A DNA stretch of 64,000 bases, taken from assembly GCA_036583965.1 (NCBI GenBank), contig JAZBQD010000015.1, positions 70,348,330-70,412,329 of the forward strand, in the 5' to 3' direction. Numbering within the stretch: position 1 is the stretch's first letter; the number at the start of each line of letters is the position of its first letter. The notes under the pieces are model-generated. The model searched no databases and was not told the DNA's origin. It was given only the letters and a program-made list of their open reading frames with translations. The position numbers and the translations under genes were made by a program. This document shows, piece after piece, positions 26,301 through 39,581 of the stretch. The DNA is from Prunella strophiata (taxonomy: Eukaryota; Chordata; Aves; Passeriformes; Prunellidae).

Positions 26301-29300
26301 CAACCCACAGATTTGAGTTTTTGAAGAAAAACTCTTTCCTTCCATTTGGAGTGGTCATTGGATTCACCTGTTTGTGCTCCAGGATGGTGTTAGGAAAATT
26401 AATCTTTTCCTATAGGTCACCAGGCTTTTCCTCAGGCAATTCCATTTCTCTTGGAGGTTTTGGTAAGAATTGTGCATGTGGATGCTTAAGGAAAGGAGAA
26501 AGAAAAACTACTTAATAATAAGCAGAGGTTCTTGAACTGCATTGCCCTGAAAGGTGCTCACAGTCTCTGTGCCTTGCCGACTCTTAAAGCCGTGTTTCAT
26601 GTTTTATTATATTTTAGCTTTCTTTTAAACAAAAGGTCTCTCAGATTGAGAGGAATGTGGATTTATATGGGGTGGAAGGGGAGGTGATATGGGCATGGTG
26701 ATACTGTTAGTCTTTGAGCTAAAAGGTGCATGTCCAACCTCAGATGCAGGTGAGCATTTACACACCTGCCCCATGGTTGTGTACAACAGCTCTCAGAGTG
26801 TAGGGACGTTGAGGCAAATAGGTTTTTTGCTAAAAGCATTACATTTATTTGTTCTTCCAGATTATCAAGTAGCTTCCTGGAAACTTGTGATGTCTCAGGC
26901 TTGCTACACAAAATACTCGACACAAAAATATGTTTCTCAGTAAATTGCATTTAGAAATCTGCCAGGAAGTTCGATTGCAAGCCATTCAATCTGTGCTACT
27001 GTGCTAATTTTTAAACCAGAATGTTGTATAACACTAAATCATATGTTTGTATAAATCTAAATTATCACATGAACAGTCCTTATCATTGACAAATGTCCTC
27101 TTGTTAAAAAAAAAAAAAAAGTCTGATTGCCTCATTAAGGCAAACAAACCCAAGAATTACAGCTGCATTGGTTCTTGAGGTAGTTCAATTAAAATGAAGC
27201 ATTGTGCATTATTATAAGTGAAAGTAAATGTGACATCTTGATGAAAATGTAACTTTTTTAAAATGCAGTAGTGGTGACCCTCTCTGAACTTCCTCTCCCT
27301 GTATTTCCTTTTTTCACTGAAACCTGACACTTGTTTTCTAAATCCTTACCAGAGCCACTAATGAATTCTTTCCGGCCTCCTCCTCTGGTTTTAATGTGTT
27401 TTCAGATGGCAGAGATTCAAAAAGAAATAAAAAGGAAAAAGAGAAGTGAGAGAGAATGCAAAAGTCCTCAGGCTTAACTATTTACAACTTTTACTTTTAT
27501 CTCTTTTGTATCTACTGAAACCTATTTTTTGAACTTAGTTTGTTCCTTTTAAAATTTTTGTCTAACTGAAATGTTCAAAGCATTTTCATGAGCAGAATTG
27601 GAAGTGTAGAGTAGACCCTACTAGATCTGTTTTCAAAGTACAATTCATAGAAGGCTTTATTCCTACATCAGAATGGTTTTTGTACAATATTTAGAAATAA
27701 TAATAGAAAAGTAAGTCTCAGATATGAAGAGGTGACTTCATCTTTCTCCTTGCTTGGAAGCTCAGCATACTGGGTGGGACCCAGAGTACCTGAAACACCC
27801 TCAGCAGGTGTCTGGCTAAACTGTCTTTACAAAATCTGGAACTTCTCTACCTTTCCTAGATGACATGTTCCATTCTGCTTTTATCTTTGGGGAATATTTT
27901 CCTTTTTGCCCACCTTAATAAGCCACAATTCAATCTAGGCCTGTGAATTGCATTGGGTACAAATAGAGTTTATTCCTTTCCTCTTTACTAGAACCTTATG
28001 TGCACCTGAAGGCTATTGGCCCCTCTCAGTTATTGCTAAAGTGATAAAGTACTAAAGGCAAACAAGCTCAGTTTCCTCCACTGTGGCTTGTAGGACATGT
28101 TTTCTTGGCCTCTGATATTTTGTATTGTCTAACTTTCTCCAGCTGGTCCATGTGATTTTCTATAATGCCAAATACTTTGGCAGAATTATGGTTTTTTTTA
28201 AGTACAATTTGACATTTCAGAGGATGAGGACCTTGGAATAGAATGTGCTATTGTCCTTTCACCTTTGCATTTCCAAAAGATTGTTTAAAAATCAAATTAC
28301 TGGAGGTCAGATAGAATCCCTAATTAAATCAGTTCCATTGTCTACCAGTGCTGGAGTGGAACTGTCTCCACATTTCATTTCTCTTTGACCACTCCATTCT
28401 AGCAGTTTTCCTGCTTTTAGAGTGTAGTTGCATAAGCCACCATGCACTTAATTAAAATAGAGAAGTGATTTTTGCTTATTTGCTGTAGCCAAAATCTAAT
28501 ATAAATGTGTAGTATTCAATTTTTTTTCCTTCTAAAGTGAGAAAAAAGAAAATTGCCCCTGGTGCTTTGAACAACTGCAATTTAAAATGGTTTCACATTT
28601 TAAATATTATTAATATAATTCAGCTGCCTGTGAATGATATTAAACTGATCTAAGGAAAAAACCAAAATAGCTGCAACACTGATGCCCTTTAGTCAATTAC
28701 TGGGAAGTCTGCAAGATCCCTCAAATCTTGTACCTTGGAATTGCCAGAAAATATGTTCTTCCTGCCTTTTTGTAACTTTAGATTCCTCAGTAACACCATG
28801 TAGTGTTTTCTTTTTGCAACTGTTTGTGTTTGAAGGCTCTTCCAGTCTAATTTTGTTGACTATGTAAGAGTCTTCTGCTTCCAGCTATCGTGCATTTGTG
28901 TCTGTTCTCTATTTTAATAAAGTGACTGCTACCTTTCTCCTGTACTGTTACTTACTTTTTCCAAATTCATCACTTTGAGTACCCCCAAACATCGTATAAA
29001 TAACTTCATCAAGGAGCATTCCTTTTCCTGTCATTTGCATTTGTACATCCTTAGTGTTTCTCAGATGTTCTTGTTAAAATGATCTCAAAAGGAATTTTAT
29101 ACTCAAATATTTCATTTCCTTCTTTCATGTCTCTCTCTGCCAGTAAATAGGTGTCTTCTTCCATGATCCTTTCATCTCTTGGGACAGGTCTTACATTCCT
29201 CATGTATATCTCTCCTTTCAAAGTACATTTTATTTCCTGTACAATCTTTCAGAGAGACCTTTTGCCCTATGAAAACTTTGACTGGTTTACTCTTTGAAAA

Positions 29301-30439
29301 AATACAAGTTTGTGTATTTATTTTATTTGTTTAATCAGAATAGTGCTTTTAAATATTTGTGAATATCTGATATTCAGGTCCTGTTCAAGCTGTATTCAGC
29401 ATCCTTATCCCCTAATACCATTTTTTTTAGATGGCCATTCAATGAAGACCTCAAAAATGTACAATGACCTGCCTGCTACTCCCCCCTAGATAGTCTGCAT
29501 AAAGAAGGATCATGTATTTTGAAAACCCTAAAATGCAAAAGATAAGATCCCAACAACTGAATGTTCTCAGCTTCTCCTTGAGTATGAGGAACTGTTCATA
29601 AAATATGAACATACATGAGAGTGTATTTATATATGGCAAATTTAACAACAGCAGGAGGTTCCAGTCACAGAGGTATGGGCTGGGTAAATGTTATGGGCCA
29701 TGGTGTGTTGTGGGTCATGCTATAGCAGGTATAAGCTTACTAGGGGAAAATTTTTAAGGTAACTTCCTTCTCAGTTCTTTGAGATAATCATAGAAGTCCT
29801 GTAAGTAGGCCTTGATTTATTGCTGAACGCTGTCTGAGAGCATCCTTTCATGGTTAAAACAGGGGAAAGAAAACCAAAACAAAAGTATATGCCTATGAAA
29901 AAGTGGAATAGGTAATCTTAGGCAGATGCTTCCCCAGTGATCTGAGTGTTAGAAAATGTGTGACCCAGTTACTTAATGAACCAGAATTGATGTTGCATTT
30001 AACCAGTTTTGATATCCTCAAATCCCGTGGCACACTTTTTCAACTCAACTGCATAAAGTGTGAAAAAATAATTTCCTTTTGGTTGTTTTAGTTATTGACT
30101 GCATAGTTTTATTTTGTGACTGCTTAAGTAAGTCTCAGATAGTCTAAAGCTCAGATTACTGTGTGCCTGTTTTAAAGTTTCTTCTTCCTTGCTACTTTCA
30201 TTGGATTTTTCAAGTTCAGTAGTTACCAGTTTTCTCATTATAGGTCATCAGATGTGACTGCTCAAGCAGTAAGACAGTGCTAAATTTGTATAGCTTTTTT
30301 AATTTTCTGCTTTTAGCAGCAGTACTGCATTGATGACTTTACACAGGATAATAAATTTTCAGGCTCTAATGGTGCCTAACAGTCCCAACCTTTTTTTCAA
30401 CACTGAATAAGAACTTTCCTGTAGTATTTAGAGAAAAGT

Positions 30440-31220
30440 GTAATATTGAGGTGGTTTAGCCATGGCCCACAGCCAAACATCTACTGAGCTCTCACTTTAC
30501 TCACTCTCTGCTCCCCAGCCCCAGCAGGAAAGGGGGAGAAAATAGTGGGGAAAAAAAAAAAATCAGGAATGGGAAAGCCTATAGACCCAGAAAGGGAAAT
30601 CATTTACCAGTTACCACTGTGGGAAAAACAGACCTAATCTCCTGACAATAACATAGTTTTGGCTAGTTGAAGCAAAAGAGACAGATAATAAAGCCACATC
30701 TTTCCTCCCACCTTTCCCAGGCTCAACTGCTCTCCTTCACTCCCAGCTCCCCTACCCTGTTCAAGCACCATGGAGGGGATAAAGAGTGGTCAGTACACAG
30801 GAGTTCCTCTCTGCTGCTGCTCTTTCCTCCTCGTGGTTTTCCTCTGCTCCAGTGATGGCTCTCCACTGGCTGCAATTTCATCAGGCATATCCATTTGGTC
30901 TGGCATTGTTCTCCATGAGCTGCAGTGTGGATGTCTGCTCCAGAATGGAGCTTTTCCTCCTCTGCTGATCTTGGTGTTCCCTCTGCTGGATCTCACTCCT
31001 TTTGTTTCCTCTTCTCTCTGGCTTTTCCTGCCTTTCTTCACACACATTTCCCTGGAGATACCACCAGCTTTGCTGATGGACTCAGTTGTGTTCTGCAATG
31101 GATCTGTGGCAGAGCTACTGACCTCTTTCCCCAGAGGCCACCTCTGCAGGTCCTCAGCTTCCACCCAAGCCCAATGGAAGCAGAGATCTCAGAAGGGGCA
31201 TGGAGACTGGAACACCTGCA
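30440..31220 (-). mobile_element. Degraded avian ERVL-like solo LTR
   Basis: The block matches, with many changes, a common bird endogenous retrovirus LTR that I remember in this plus-strand order: a tggtttagccatggcccaca start, a polypurine gggggagaaaatagtgggg stretch, cccacctttcccaggctcaa, a series of ctgctcc and catgagctgcag units, ttcctcctctgctgatctt, the ctcactccttttgtttcct block, and gctgatggactcagttgtg followed by cagaggccacctctgcag. The LTR therefore reads on the minus strand, and its 5' end is lost near 31220. No gag, pol or env homology flanks it, so it is a solo LTR. The longest open frame in the window (30770-31252, 160 codons) lies inside it and is not a gene. Confidence 0.75.
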
Positions 31221-34200
31221 AGTGGGGCTGGCTGGGGGGGAGCTATTGGTGACAGCTCTTTGTACATGGTGTTATGTGCCTTGTGAAACCATGACCTTGG
31301 TCCTCTGAGACCTTTCTTCAGCTATTCCCAGTCCCATCTTTCTCCTGGTTGTTACAAACAACTTGGTATCATCAGAAAAGAAAATGGCCCCGATAATTTT
31401 TCCTGCTCATTTTGTCACTTTGCTCTAAAACCTGTTCTACTTCAGCATTAATTTGTATGAACTTCTTTGATTTGTACCCTGGAATTGATGGTTTTGCATC
31501 TTCCAAATTCCCTCTTTTTGGTAGGAGCATATAGTTACATAGTTTTTATGAGTCTTTCTGCAGTATATTTCAATCTTCATTTGGCCCTCCCAGCTCTGTG
31601 TTAAACTCCTTGAAAACAAAAATCCTTTTTTTCTGTTGCTCAGAGAAAGTTGTTTCTCCAGAACTTTGTTTTTCATGTTTTTTAATGATTTCATGCTCTT
31701 CTCTATTCCTAATATTTGAAAGGAATGTCAGGTTTTGAAGGGTGCCTTTCTCCAGTTACATATATTTGATCCTTTAGAAATGCTCTAGCCAGAGTAGATC
31801 CTGACACCTGCCTTCCTCCCCAGTTCTGAGCTTTATTGGCTACTGTGATCTTTCAAATGTGAGAGGACTGAGGGAAAACAATGTTATAAATAGGTTTTGT
31901 TAAATTCCCTTTGCTTTATAGGTCACATCTGGTTTTGTTTGTGAGTCAGTCCATCACAGATACCTTTAATAATGCCCTTTACAGCATTGAAGGGAAGCCT
32001 CAGGCAGCCCAGGGCTGATAATGCTGCAGCAACTGTGGCTGCACGTCTTTTTTTACGTAATTAAGAAAAAGGCCTGGTGCTTACAGGGATTATGTGCAGC
32101 TCCAACACTCTCCACACTGACGACACTCTTTAAAAGCACAGTTACAGTAAAGAGATTTACTCCAGGAGAGTAACTCCTCATCACTGATTTTGAAGTGTAG
32201 GGATTGCTGGGCAAAATCTGCCTGTGAAGAATGGAATTTTAAATTGATAATAACTCCACTTTCTCTCCATATTTACAAAAAAAAAAAAAAATTAAAATTG
32301 CATCAGTAGTCTTTCTGCATTTTTAAGTTATTCTTCCAGGTTATTTTAAAATACATTCTTCCACAAACACCACACAGTAAGAAGGAACATTTGTTTACTG
32401 ATACCATGGGGAAAAAATACATTCAGCTTGTTAGAGGAGTTATAAAAATAGAAAGCAAGAATTAGGATGCCTGGTGCTGTTATTGCAACATGCAAATACT
32501 TTGCAAATATGTCCAAGGATTTCTGAGGTTTTCATTGTTCTAACAAGATAATATAATCAAAATCACAAGCCTTTGGTTTTCTCTTCATACCATCTTTTCA
32601 GGTTAAGCCTTTCTTTTATACATACTCATTTCTTATTCTGATAATATATGCCTTCCTAATGAAAGTTGATCTCTTGTCCTGTGATAAAGTTTTTCTCCAT
32701 TTTCCTCATTTTGTGTAAACTGTAGGCCTCATTTTTCTTTCCCATATGCATTTTCTGGAGTTCTTGTAAATTAATGTGTGCATCTTCAGTGAGTTTGAGG
32801 AACAAACAGTATGTCACAACCCAATTTAGAGGCATTCAGTAGCATATGAATAACATATTGCTCTTAGCTGAAGCCCCATTGATTTTTGCATATAAAATGC
32901 AATTAAATATTATTGTTGTTGTTATGTTTTTGTTCAAACTCTGTGCAAGGATTCTTAATTATGCCAACAGACTATCATTAAAAAGCTGTGCAGTGCTATA
33001 AATAGATGTACTATAACTTACTCACATAAATCACTGCACCACAGTTTCTTCCTAATTTTTGCCATTCAGTTAAAATTTTCATCTAGCCATTAAAAGACAG
33101 AAGCACCTTGTTGCATTGCATGGAATACATTAGCATTCTAAAGATATGACTGTCTGAAGGTGAATTGGTTGACAAGTATGAGGAATATGAATGATGATGC
33201 ACTGAAAAGGAAGTGGGAGAGCTGTAGTATAATATGCCTGTAATGCAAACATGGATGCAGTAGGTGATTGTCAGGAAACTCTGGTTAAATAGAACCATGC
33301 ATATTTGGAATACTGTAAAATGCAGACAGTTGTAAAATCTGCAAAATTTTGGCTATAGTGTCTGAGATATACTATAAAAAAAAGAAACAAGTCAGCTTAA
33401 TGCTGGTGGAGACTTTGGTAAAAAAATTGTATGTTGTATGAATTCATGTAGGAAAACAACTATCCATTTTGAGAAAGAGAGGGACTTTTCTACATTGTGA
33501 TGAAAATGTAGAAGCCACGTGATAAATGTTTGTTAGTCATAGTGAGAATTTATGGTCATTTTCAGAAAAAGCATCCTATTATTTTCTGTGCCAGTAGGAG
33601 TAAACTATGTACTCAGAACTGCAGTGCCAAGGTAAAAAAATCCATCCTATGGAAATAGATAAGGACTTCAGCCCTTTTGGGATCTTGCCTAATCCATGAG
33701 GCAGGACAACTAGACAATTAAACTGTGCACTGTGGAGAGCTGTGAGAAATATGGTGAACCTGTTTTGAACTTGGGATGAAGGAAGCTGAAGGACTGGCCA
33801 CAATGTATGCCACTAGTGAAAGTACATTGTGAGTTATTAGAGGAGATTCATTATCCTTTTAACCCCCCAAATCACATTAAAATGTGGTCCTGCTCACTGA
33901 CATCACAGTTAAAATTAAGAAAGCCCTAACAGCACTCATGCATACACCAGAGGATTTTTATCTTCCACAGGTGTCCCCAAAGCTCCTGAAGATGACTGAT
34001 CCTGACAGAGCATTATAGTGGATCCCTCAAACCTTGTTCCAGAAAGCTTCAGGGTGATCATGAATTGATCCAGTTCAGTGATACTTGTCAGATTTAAAAA
34101 CATGAAGATATGCAATCCACATTGAAAATTATTGAGACATTCAGAAAACCCTATTTAAATCCTAGCTAAAAGCTGTGGTTCAAGGGCAAAGAGGAAACTG

Positions 34201-34971
34201 ACATAATATATGTGCACAGCAGACTTCAAAACCACTTTGGTCTGTGGTTTCAAATCTGGAAAGCTGTTGCTGAGCATATTTGCTCTGTATAGGATGGGAC
34301 AAACATTTAGTCCATGAAAGGACATGACCAGAGTTCCCCCAATTACCCACTGGTACTCATTTTTGCAGCATCTTTGTCCTCATGTACCTGCTTCAAAGGG
34401 CATTCTAGCACTGCCTTTTCTGGGAAAGAGATTTACTGTGGAGTTCTCAAGCAATATTGGGTTTTTTAATACTCATGAAAAATTCAGTACAAGATCAGCA
34501 TATGGTTCAGTCACTGACTTTGTCTAATAATTACAATTTTTAGAGAGGAGCTGCACTGCTGCTGGATTCAAAGAGAAAACCATTGCAAAACTCCCCTGTC
34601 TTTGCTTGATCATAAGCATAGACTCTACACACCATTGTTGCCATTTAAGTGACTCACTGTCTTTCTCCCTTTCCAGGCATAATATCTGAAACTTTCTTTC
34701 ATAAATTAAAACTCTAAAACTTTTCACCCTAAAAATAACACACCAACTAGGCACGTATCTGCAATGAAACCCATTTTCACCTGAGAGGAAAAAACAGAGG
34801 GTAATGTAACTGTAAAGTTTAGCTTTAGTTGACAAGAAATGCACAAACTCACTTGCAGTATTGCAGTATGGTGGCTTTTCTTAAATGATGTTGGAATTTC
34901 AACCTGTTTACATGGATGGGTAATAAGACACATTTTTAAGAACCAGGAAAGGAAATAAAATTATATTATAA

Positions 34972-35162
34972 GATTGATATAGGATATGATGATATGATAT
35001 GATATGATATGATATGATATGATATGATATGATATGATGTGATATGATATGATATGATATGATTGATATGATGTGATATGATTGATATGATATGATATGA
35101 TATGATATGATATGATATGATATGATATGATATGATATGATATGATATGATATGATATGATG
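34972..35162. repeat. (TATGA)n pentanucleotide microsatellite, about 180 bp
   Basis: Nearly the whole stretch is built of the five-base unit tatga (atcat on the other strand). A first tract at about 34991-35038 and a second pure tract at about 35084-35162 are separated by units carrying tgtga and attga variants. The minus strand has no stop in any frame of the unit, which produces a spurious open frame with an IISYH repeat at 34908-35204. Length variation between individuals is likely. Confidence 0.98.
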
Positions 35163-35689
35163 CAAGTTTTTCATTCCATGGAAATGTGTGCTTGAGTTGG
35201 TCATGTGATTGATTAGCCCAGCTTTACTGAATGAATTGGTTTCTTAGTCTGGAAAGCCACATATCAAAAAAAATAATTAAAGTACACTCTAAAGAGGTTT
35301 TTATTTTTTGAGGTAGGTTTGGTATTGGGAACATTCTGGCATCAGCTGCAGGGCAGGTGCAGATGAGAGCTTCTTCTGAGCCACTAACTGTGTTAACAAC
35401 GATGCAGGGTTGTTTACCCTTCAGTGAAAGCTGTGCTCTTGAGCAGATTAACAAAGAGCCCTGCAGGGACTGCTGTAACCCCACTGTACCCATCACTCTG
35501 TGGTTATTATAACTGCTGCAGTTGCTGTTGTATCCCCATTGCCACAGTGTTCCTAGCTTGTCTTGTATCTGATATCCCTGTGCAGGAGAATTTGCTCTGC
35601 AAAATTTCTTTTTTAACAAAAGGAAGATTTTAGCCTTTCAGCTGTAGAGCCAGGGTGTTAATTCCTTTTTTCAAAGGGAATAAACTTAA

Positions 35690-35820
35690 AACCATAGAAT
35701 GGTTTGAGTTGAAGGGTCTTTAAAGATCTCTATTTCCAAGCCCCCTGCCACAGGCAGGTATGCTTTCCATTAGACAAGGTAGCTCAGAGCTCTATCCAGT
35801 CTGGCCTTGAATGACGGAGG
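35690..35820 (-). mobile_element. CR1 LINE 3' end, reverse orientation
   Basis: The plus strand shows the reverse complement of a CR1 3' end: accatagaatggtttgagtt, gaagggtctttaaagatct, ccaagccccctgccacaggc, tttccattagacaaggtagc, and tatccagtctggccttgaat. Similarity stops at about 35820, so the copy is strongly truncated. Confidence 0.92.
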
Positions 35821-38094
35821 ATAACTTATATTTTGAATATGTAACATCCATTCTTGAAATACACTGCATTATTGAAATGAACAGGGTTTTTTTTTCATAT
35901 ATAGATACATAGATATAGAAAGAGAGTAGTTTTATAATGAATTACATGAGAATGAGAAGATGACAGGGTAGGATTTTGTTAGTTTGTGTTTTGATTTCAT
36001 TTTAGTTTTATTATATGAGTCACAGCTTTAAGAATTTGGGAAAATACAAATTTGAGACATTCTGTCATACCTGTGCCCTTTGAACTTGTAGATTGGTATA
36101 CAGTACTTAATTGCATATAGTACAAATAGGAGAAGGAGTTAGGCACTCACTCAGAAAGCTATCTGTAGTCATGCCTTAAACACACTAAAGTTACCTACTC
36201 TTCTAGGCAACTTTTGTAAGTCATCCTGGGTGCATTCAAGTACCCATTGATAAGGAATACATATAAAAAGAAATAGCAAATGTTTTAAAGGATGACTGTG
36301 TTGTGAAGCATTCCTGCTTTGTGTTCTTGAAAATTCATTAACATGTTAAAAATCAATCATAAGAAAACTACTTTTCCTCCACCACTGAAAAAAGTATTAA
36401 TTTAGCTTGTTCTAGACCAGCTTAAAAAAAAAAAAAGCTGAAAGGAATAGAAAGGCATTCATTCAATTTAATCCATTCCTCATGTTTAATACTTTATTAA
36501 TGTGTGTGAAAATTGGTAAAGAGTAATTTTAAATAAGTACAAAAGCATCTGAAATTTTGCTTATATGAAAGAAAATGCTAAAAAAGAAAAAGAAGTTTAA
36601 AATTATCTTTTTAGAAAATTAAATTGGCATTGAGAAGACAAATGTTACTAAGTTTAACAATTACTAGAAAGAAACACTAAGTATTTTTTAAACTGTGCAG
36701 AAATGAACTGATTTATCTTTTTCAGAGTAAGTTCATATCCAGAATTATGCCATGTGATTCCCCATAGTAAATCTACTGAATACTTTTTTTAATGCTTCTG
36801 TGCTCATTGTGGAGGAAAGGGATTTTCTACACTTATGGAAGACTAATTGCAACAGTTATCTCAAGGTGAAGCATGAGGAGGAGAGGTCAAGGAATAGATA
36901 GATAAAATAAAATAAGTGGTAATGAATCCTCAAGTCTATGTATTCAGCAGAGAGACCTAAAGAGGCTCAGGGATGCAACAACTGAAGTGCTGCAGCCACC
37001 TCTCTCATGGAGTCTGTCACCCAGAGCTGTGCTGATAGCTCAGGGCAAGAGGGAGGCAACTGTGATACCAATTTTTGCAGAGCTCCGAGGGAGGCCACAC
37101 AACTACTGACTCAGAAACCCAGTATCTGTTTGGGCATGTTAGTGGAAGTAGAATGCTAGATTTGGGTGAAGATGGTAAATGAAATAAAAGTCAAGACAGC
37201 TTTTGTAGAGGAAAAAAATTGGAATTCTCCAAAGTTTTCAAATTTTGTGGGTGAGAATGATCCACTTTACAGGCTGCCTGAATTTCTGGGAGACAAGATC
37301 CCTCACAAAAGTGTCTTGAAGAAACTAAGCAGGCATGGGACAGGAAAAATGTCTTTATATGATCAAAGATTTAAAATTTTATTACTTATACCCACTGAGA
37401 ATTTTTTAAAAATATGGGTTTTTTTAAAAAAAATAACTCATGTCCCTTCAGTTTTTTTTCATGATCAGATTATTTTTAAATAGCTTTCAGCATTGCTCTG
37501 AAACCTATACATTTCAGTGAAAATTGCTTATCAACCATAAAATATCTACAAGTCCCATAAACAAGAATTTGTTGTTGGAGCATGTGCCACCAGTCTGCAT
37601 ACTGTTATTCACAGAAGTGCTGTAGTGTCACAGAGCACAGCACATTGTGAAGATCTGTCAGCTTTTACAGTGAGCTTTATGCTGCCCAAAGGAAATCTGT
37701 AAATAAATTTGCTTTGTTTTATAAGATAATTTTAGATCTCTGTTCATGTGTAAAATAAAGCCTGAGTATGCAGGTATATGGACAGTAGTTTGTGTGCAAT
37801 TCTAGAAGATGAAAAGGATACTCAAGGAGTAATTTTACTGGAATTCATAAGGGGCAGATTTACAGGGCTTTCTTTTCTCACTTTAATATAAGCAGATAGA
37901 TTTGTTTATGAAATAACATGGATATTGAGGGTAGAGCCAATTGTTAGTATGAAATAAATAGCAGGCATCTTCCTTGCTTCTTCGTAAAAGAGTTTCTGTC
38001 TAGTGTTTGCAAGTAGTCACTATTTTTACTATTCCATCTTGCAGTGTAGCCTGGGCTCCAGCTTTTGGTGTAGCCCAACATATTCTTGTTGATG

Positions 38095-38098
<4 letters not shown>

Positions 38099-38130
<32 letters not shown>
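38099..38130. repeat. Poly-A run, 32 bases
   Basis: Thirty-two consecutive A. It could be the tail of a retroposed sequence on the plus strand, but the 100 bases before it have no recognised source and I see no flanking target duplication. Confidence 0.95.
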
Positions 38131-38131
<1 letters not shown>

Positions 38132-39534
38132 CAGAACCATCAGATTTAGGTAATTGAAGATATTTCAAATCTGGGCATCTGGCACAGCTATTTTTCTGTC
38201 TCCTTTGTCACACTGAAGAAATCTGATTTATTGCTGGTCTTCCAGTTCTTCCTGGGCCATATTTTGTTCCTTTCTGTTTGCTCCTTTCTTCTGCACTGGG
38301 AGCAGGGACATGAAAATGCTATATTGCATATACTATTGGATTTCTGTACCACATACCACTGTACATCTGGGGAGTTGGCCTTTCAATATGCTTCTGTTAG
38401 GTATTAGAAAAAAGCACCTGAATAATGCAAATGTGAACCTATAGATGAGGAAAGTTAGGTGAAACCAGCAGAACTTGTTACCAAAATGTCACCTTCCCCT
38501 TAGTGTTGAGAGAAAAACAAACTTTGAAGAAGTTGTGCTGGAAGATGGAGGTGACTGGTCTGGGTAGCTTTCACTGCCCTGAATCCAGTGAATTTTGTCC
38601 TGCTGGGAGAGCTGTAGGCAGCTGGGAGAGCTGCAAGAAAGATTGAGCTCTTGCCCTGGAACAGCTGTCAATATTACAGTCTCAGACCAAAGCACTGGGC
38701 TTCCTTGGAGACTGCAAAAGGAAAACAATATGGGCAAATAGCAGAGGAACTCATGTCTCACCAGACACATAAGATGCAGACCTTTATCTGTCAAACATTA
38801 AATAATAATTGCCTTCTGTATGTGTGGTGTCCCTCTTTGAATAGCAGTTACGAGTTAAGGGATGAGCTGCTGCAATGGAAGTTTCTCTCCAATTGCCCAA
38901 ATACACAACATCTTGCCCCAAATGATTTATAGAATTTTCTCACTGAATGGGCTGCATTCCATACAGGAGTAGGCACAGCTGCAGAGGCTTCACCTGCTGG
39001 ATGACTGAGAGAGATTATTCAAACTTTAAATCACACTTGGTATGACAGAGCATGACTCATAGGTCCTTGGATGGAATAGCTGCCAGTCTCAAAAAAAGAG
39101 AAAAGTTTTATTTACAGCAAAGTTACTTAGAATAAGTTAGAATAACTTTATTCTTCAACTAAAGATAGCTCAGAATTGCTGATGAAACAGAGAAAATACC
39201 AAACTTGAAAATAAATCTCATATTGAGTCCTTGGAGAGCAGAGTTTCCTACATTCTTCTAGAAAGGCCTTCAGTTTTCAGTGGCTTCCATAATTGAAACA
39301 ACCTCAGCAAGTCCCATCAGGGTCTTTAGGAAATATTTCTGTCAAGAAAGTGGGAAATGCTGAAGTTGGGTGCACTGCAGCAGAGTAATATCTCACTTCT
39401 TGGTGCTTTTTCCCTGATTTCTCCATCCAGTCTTCTGAAGGCTCTTCCTACTGCAGCTCTAAGTGGCTCTCATGTAGATGAATCCACCTGACTCAGAGTG
39501 AAGCATTCCCTTCTGGTCACACTCCTTAGGTGGG

Positions 39535-39577
<43 letters not shown>
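39535..39577. repeat. Poly-A run, 43 bases
   Basis: Forty-three consecutive A, the longest homopolymer in the window. The open frame with a poly-phenylalanine stretch on the minus strand (39470-39694) is produced by it. No parent transcript is recognised upstream. Confidence 0.95.

Positions 39578-39581
<4 letters not shown>

Noticed and set aside
30770..31252. 160-codon open frame, the longest in the window
   Set aside because: It lies within the ERVL-like LTR, overlaps open frames in other phases and strands, and has no recognisable domain.
34972..35162. CRISPR-like repeat array
   Set aside because: The array is a contiguous five-base repeat without spacers, in animal DNA.
34908..35204. 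Minus-strand frame with an IISYH repeat protein
   Set aside because: It is a direct translation of the pentanucleotide microsatellite.
35224..35619. 131-codon minus-strand open frame
   Set aside because: No recognisable domain, no splice context, and plain intronic composition; judged to be chance.
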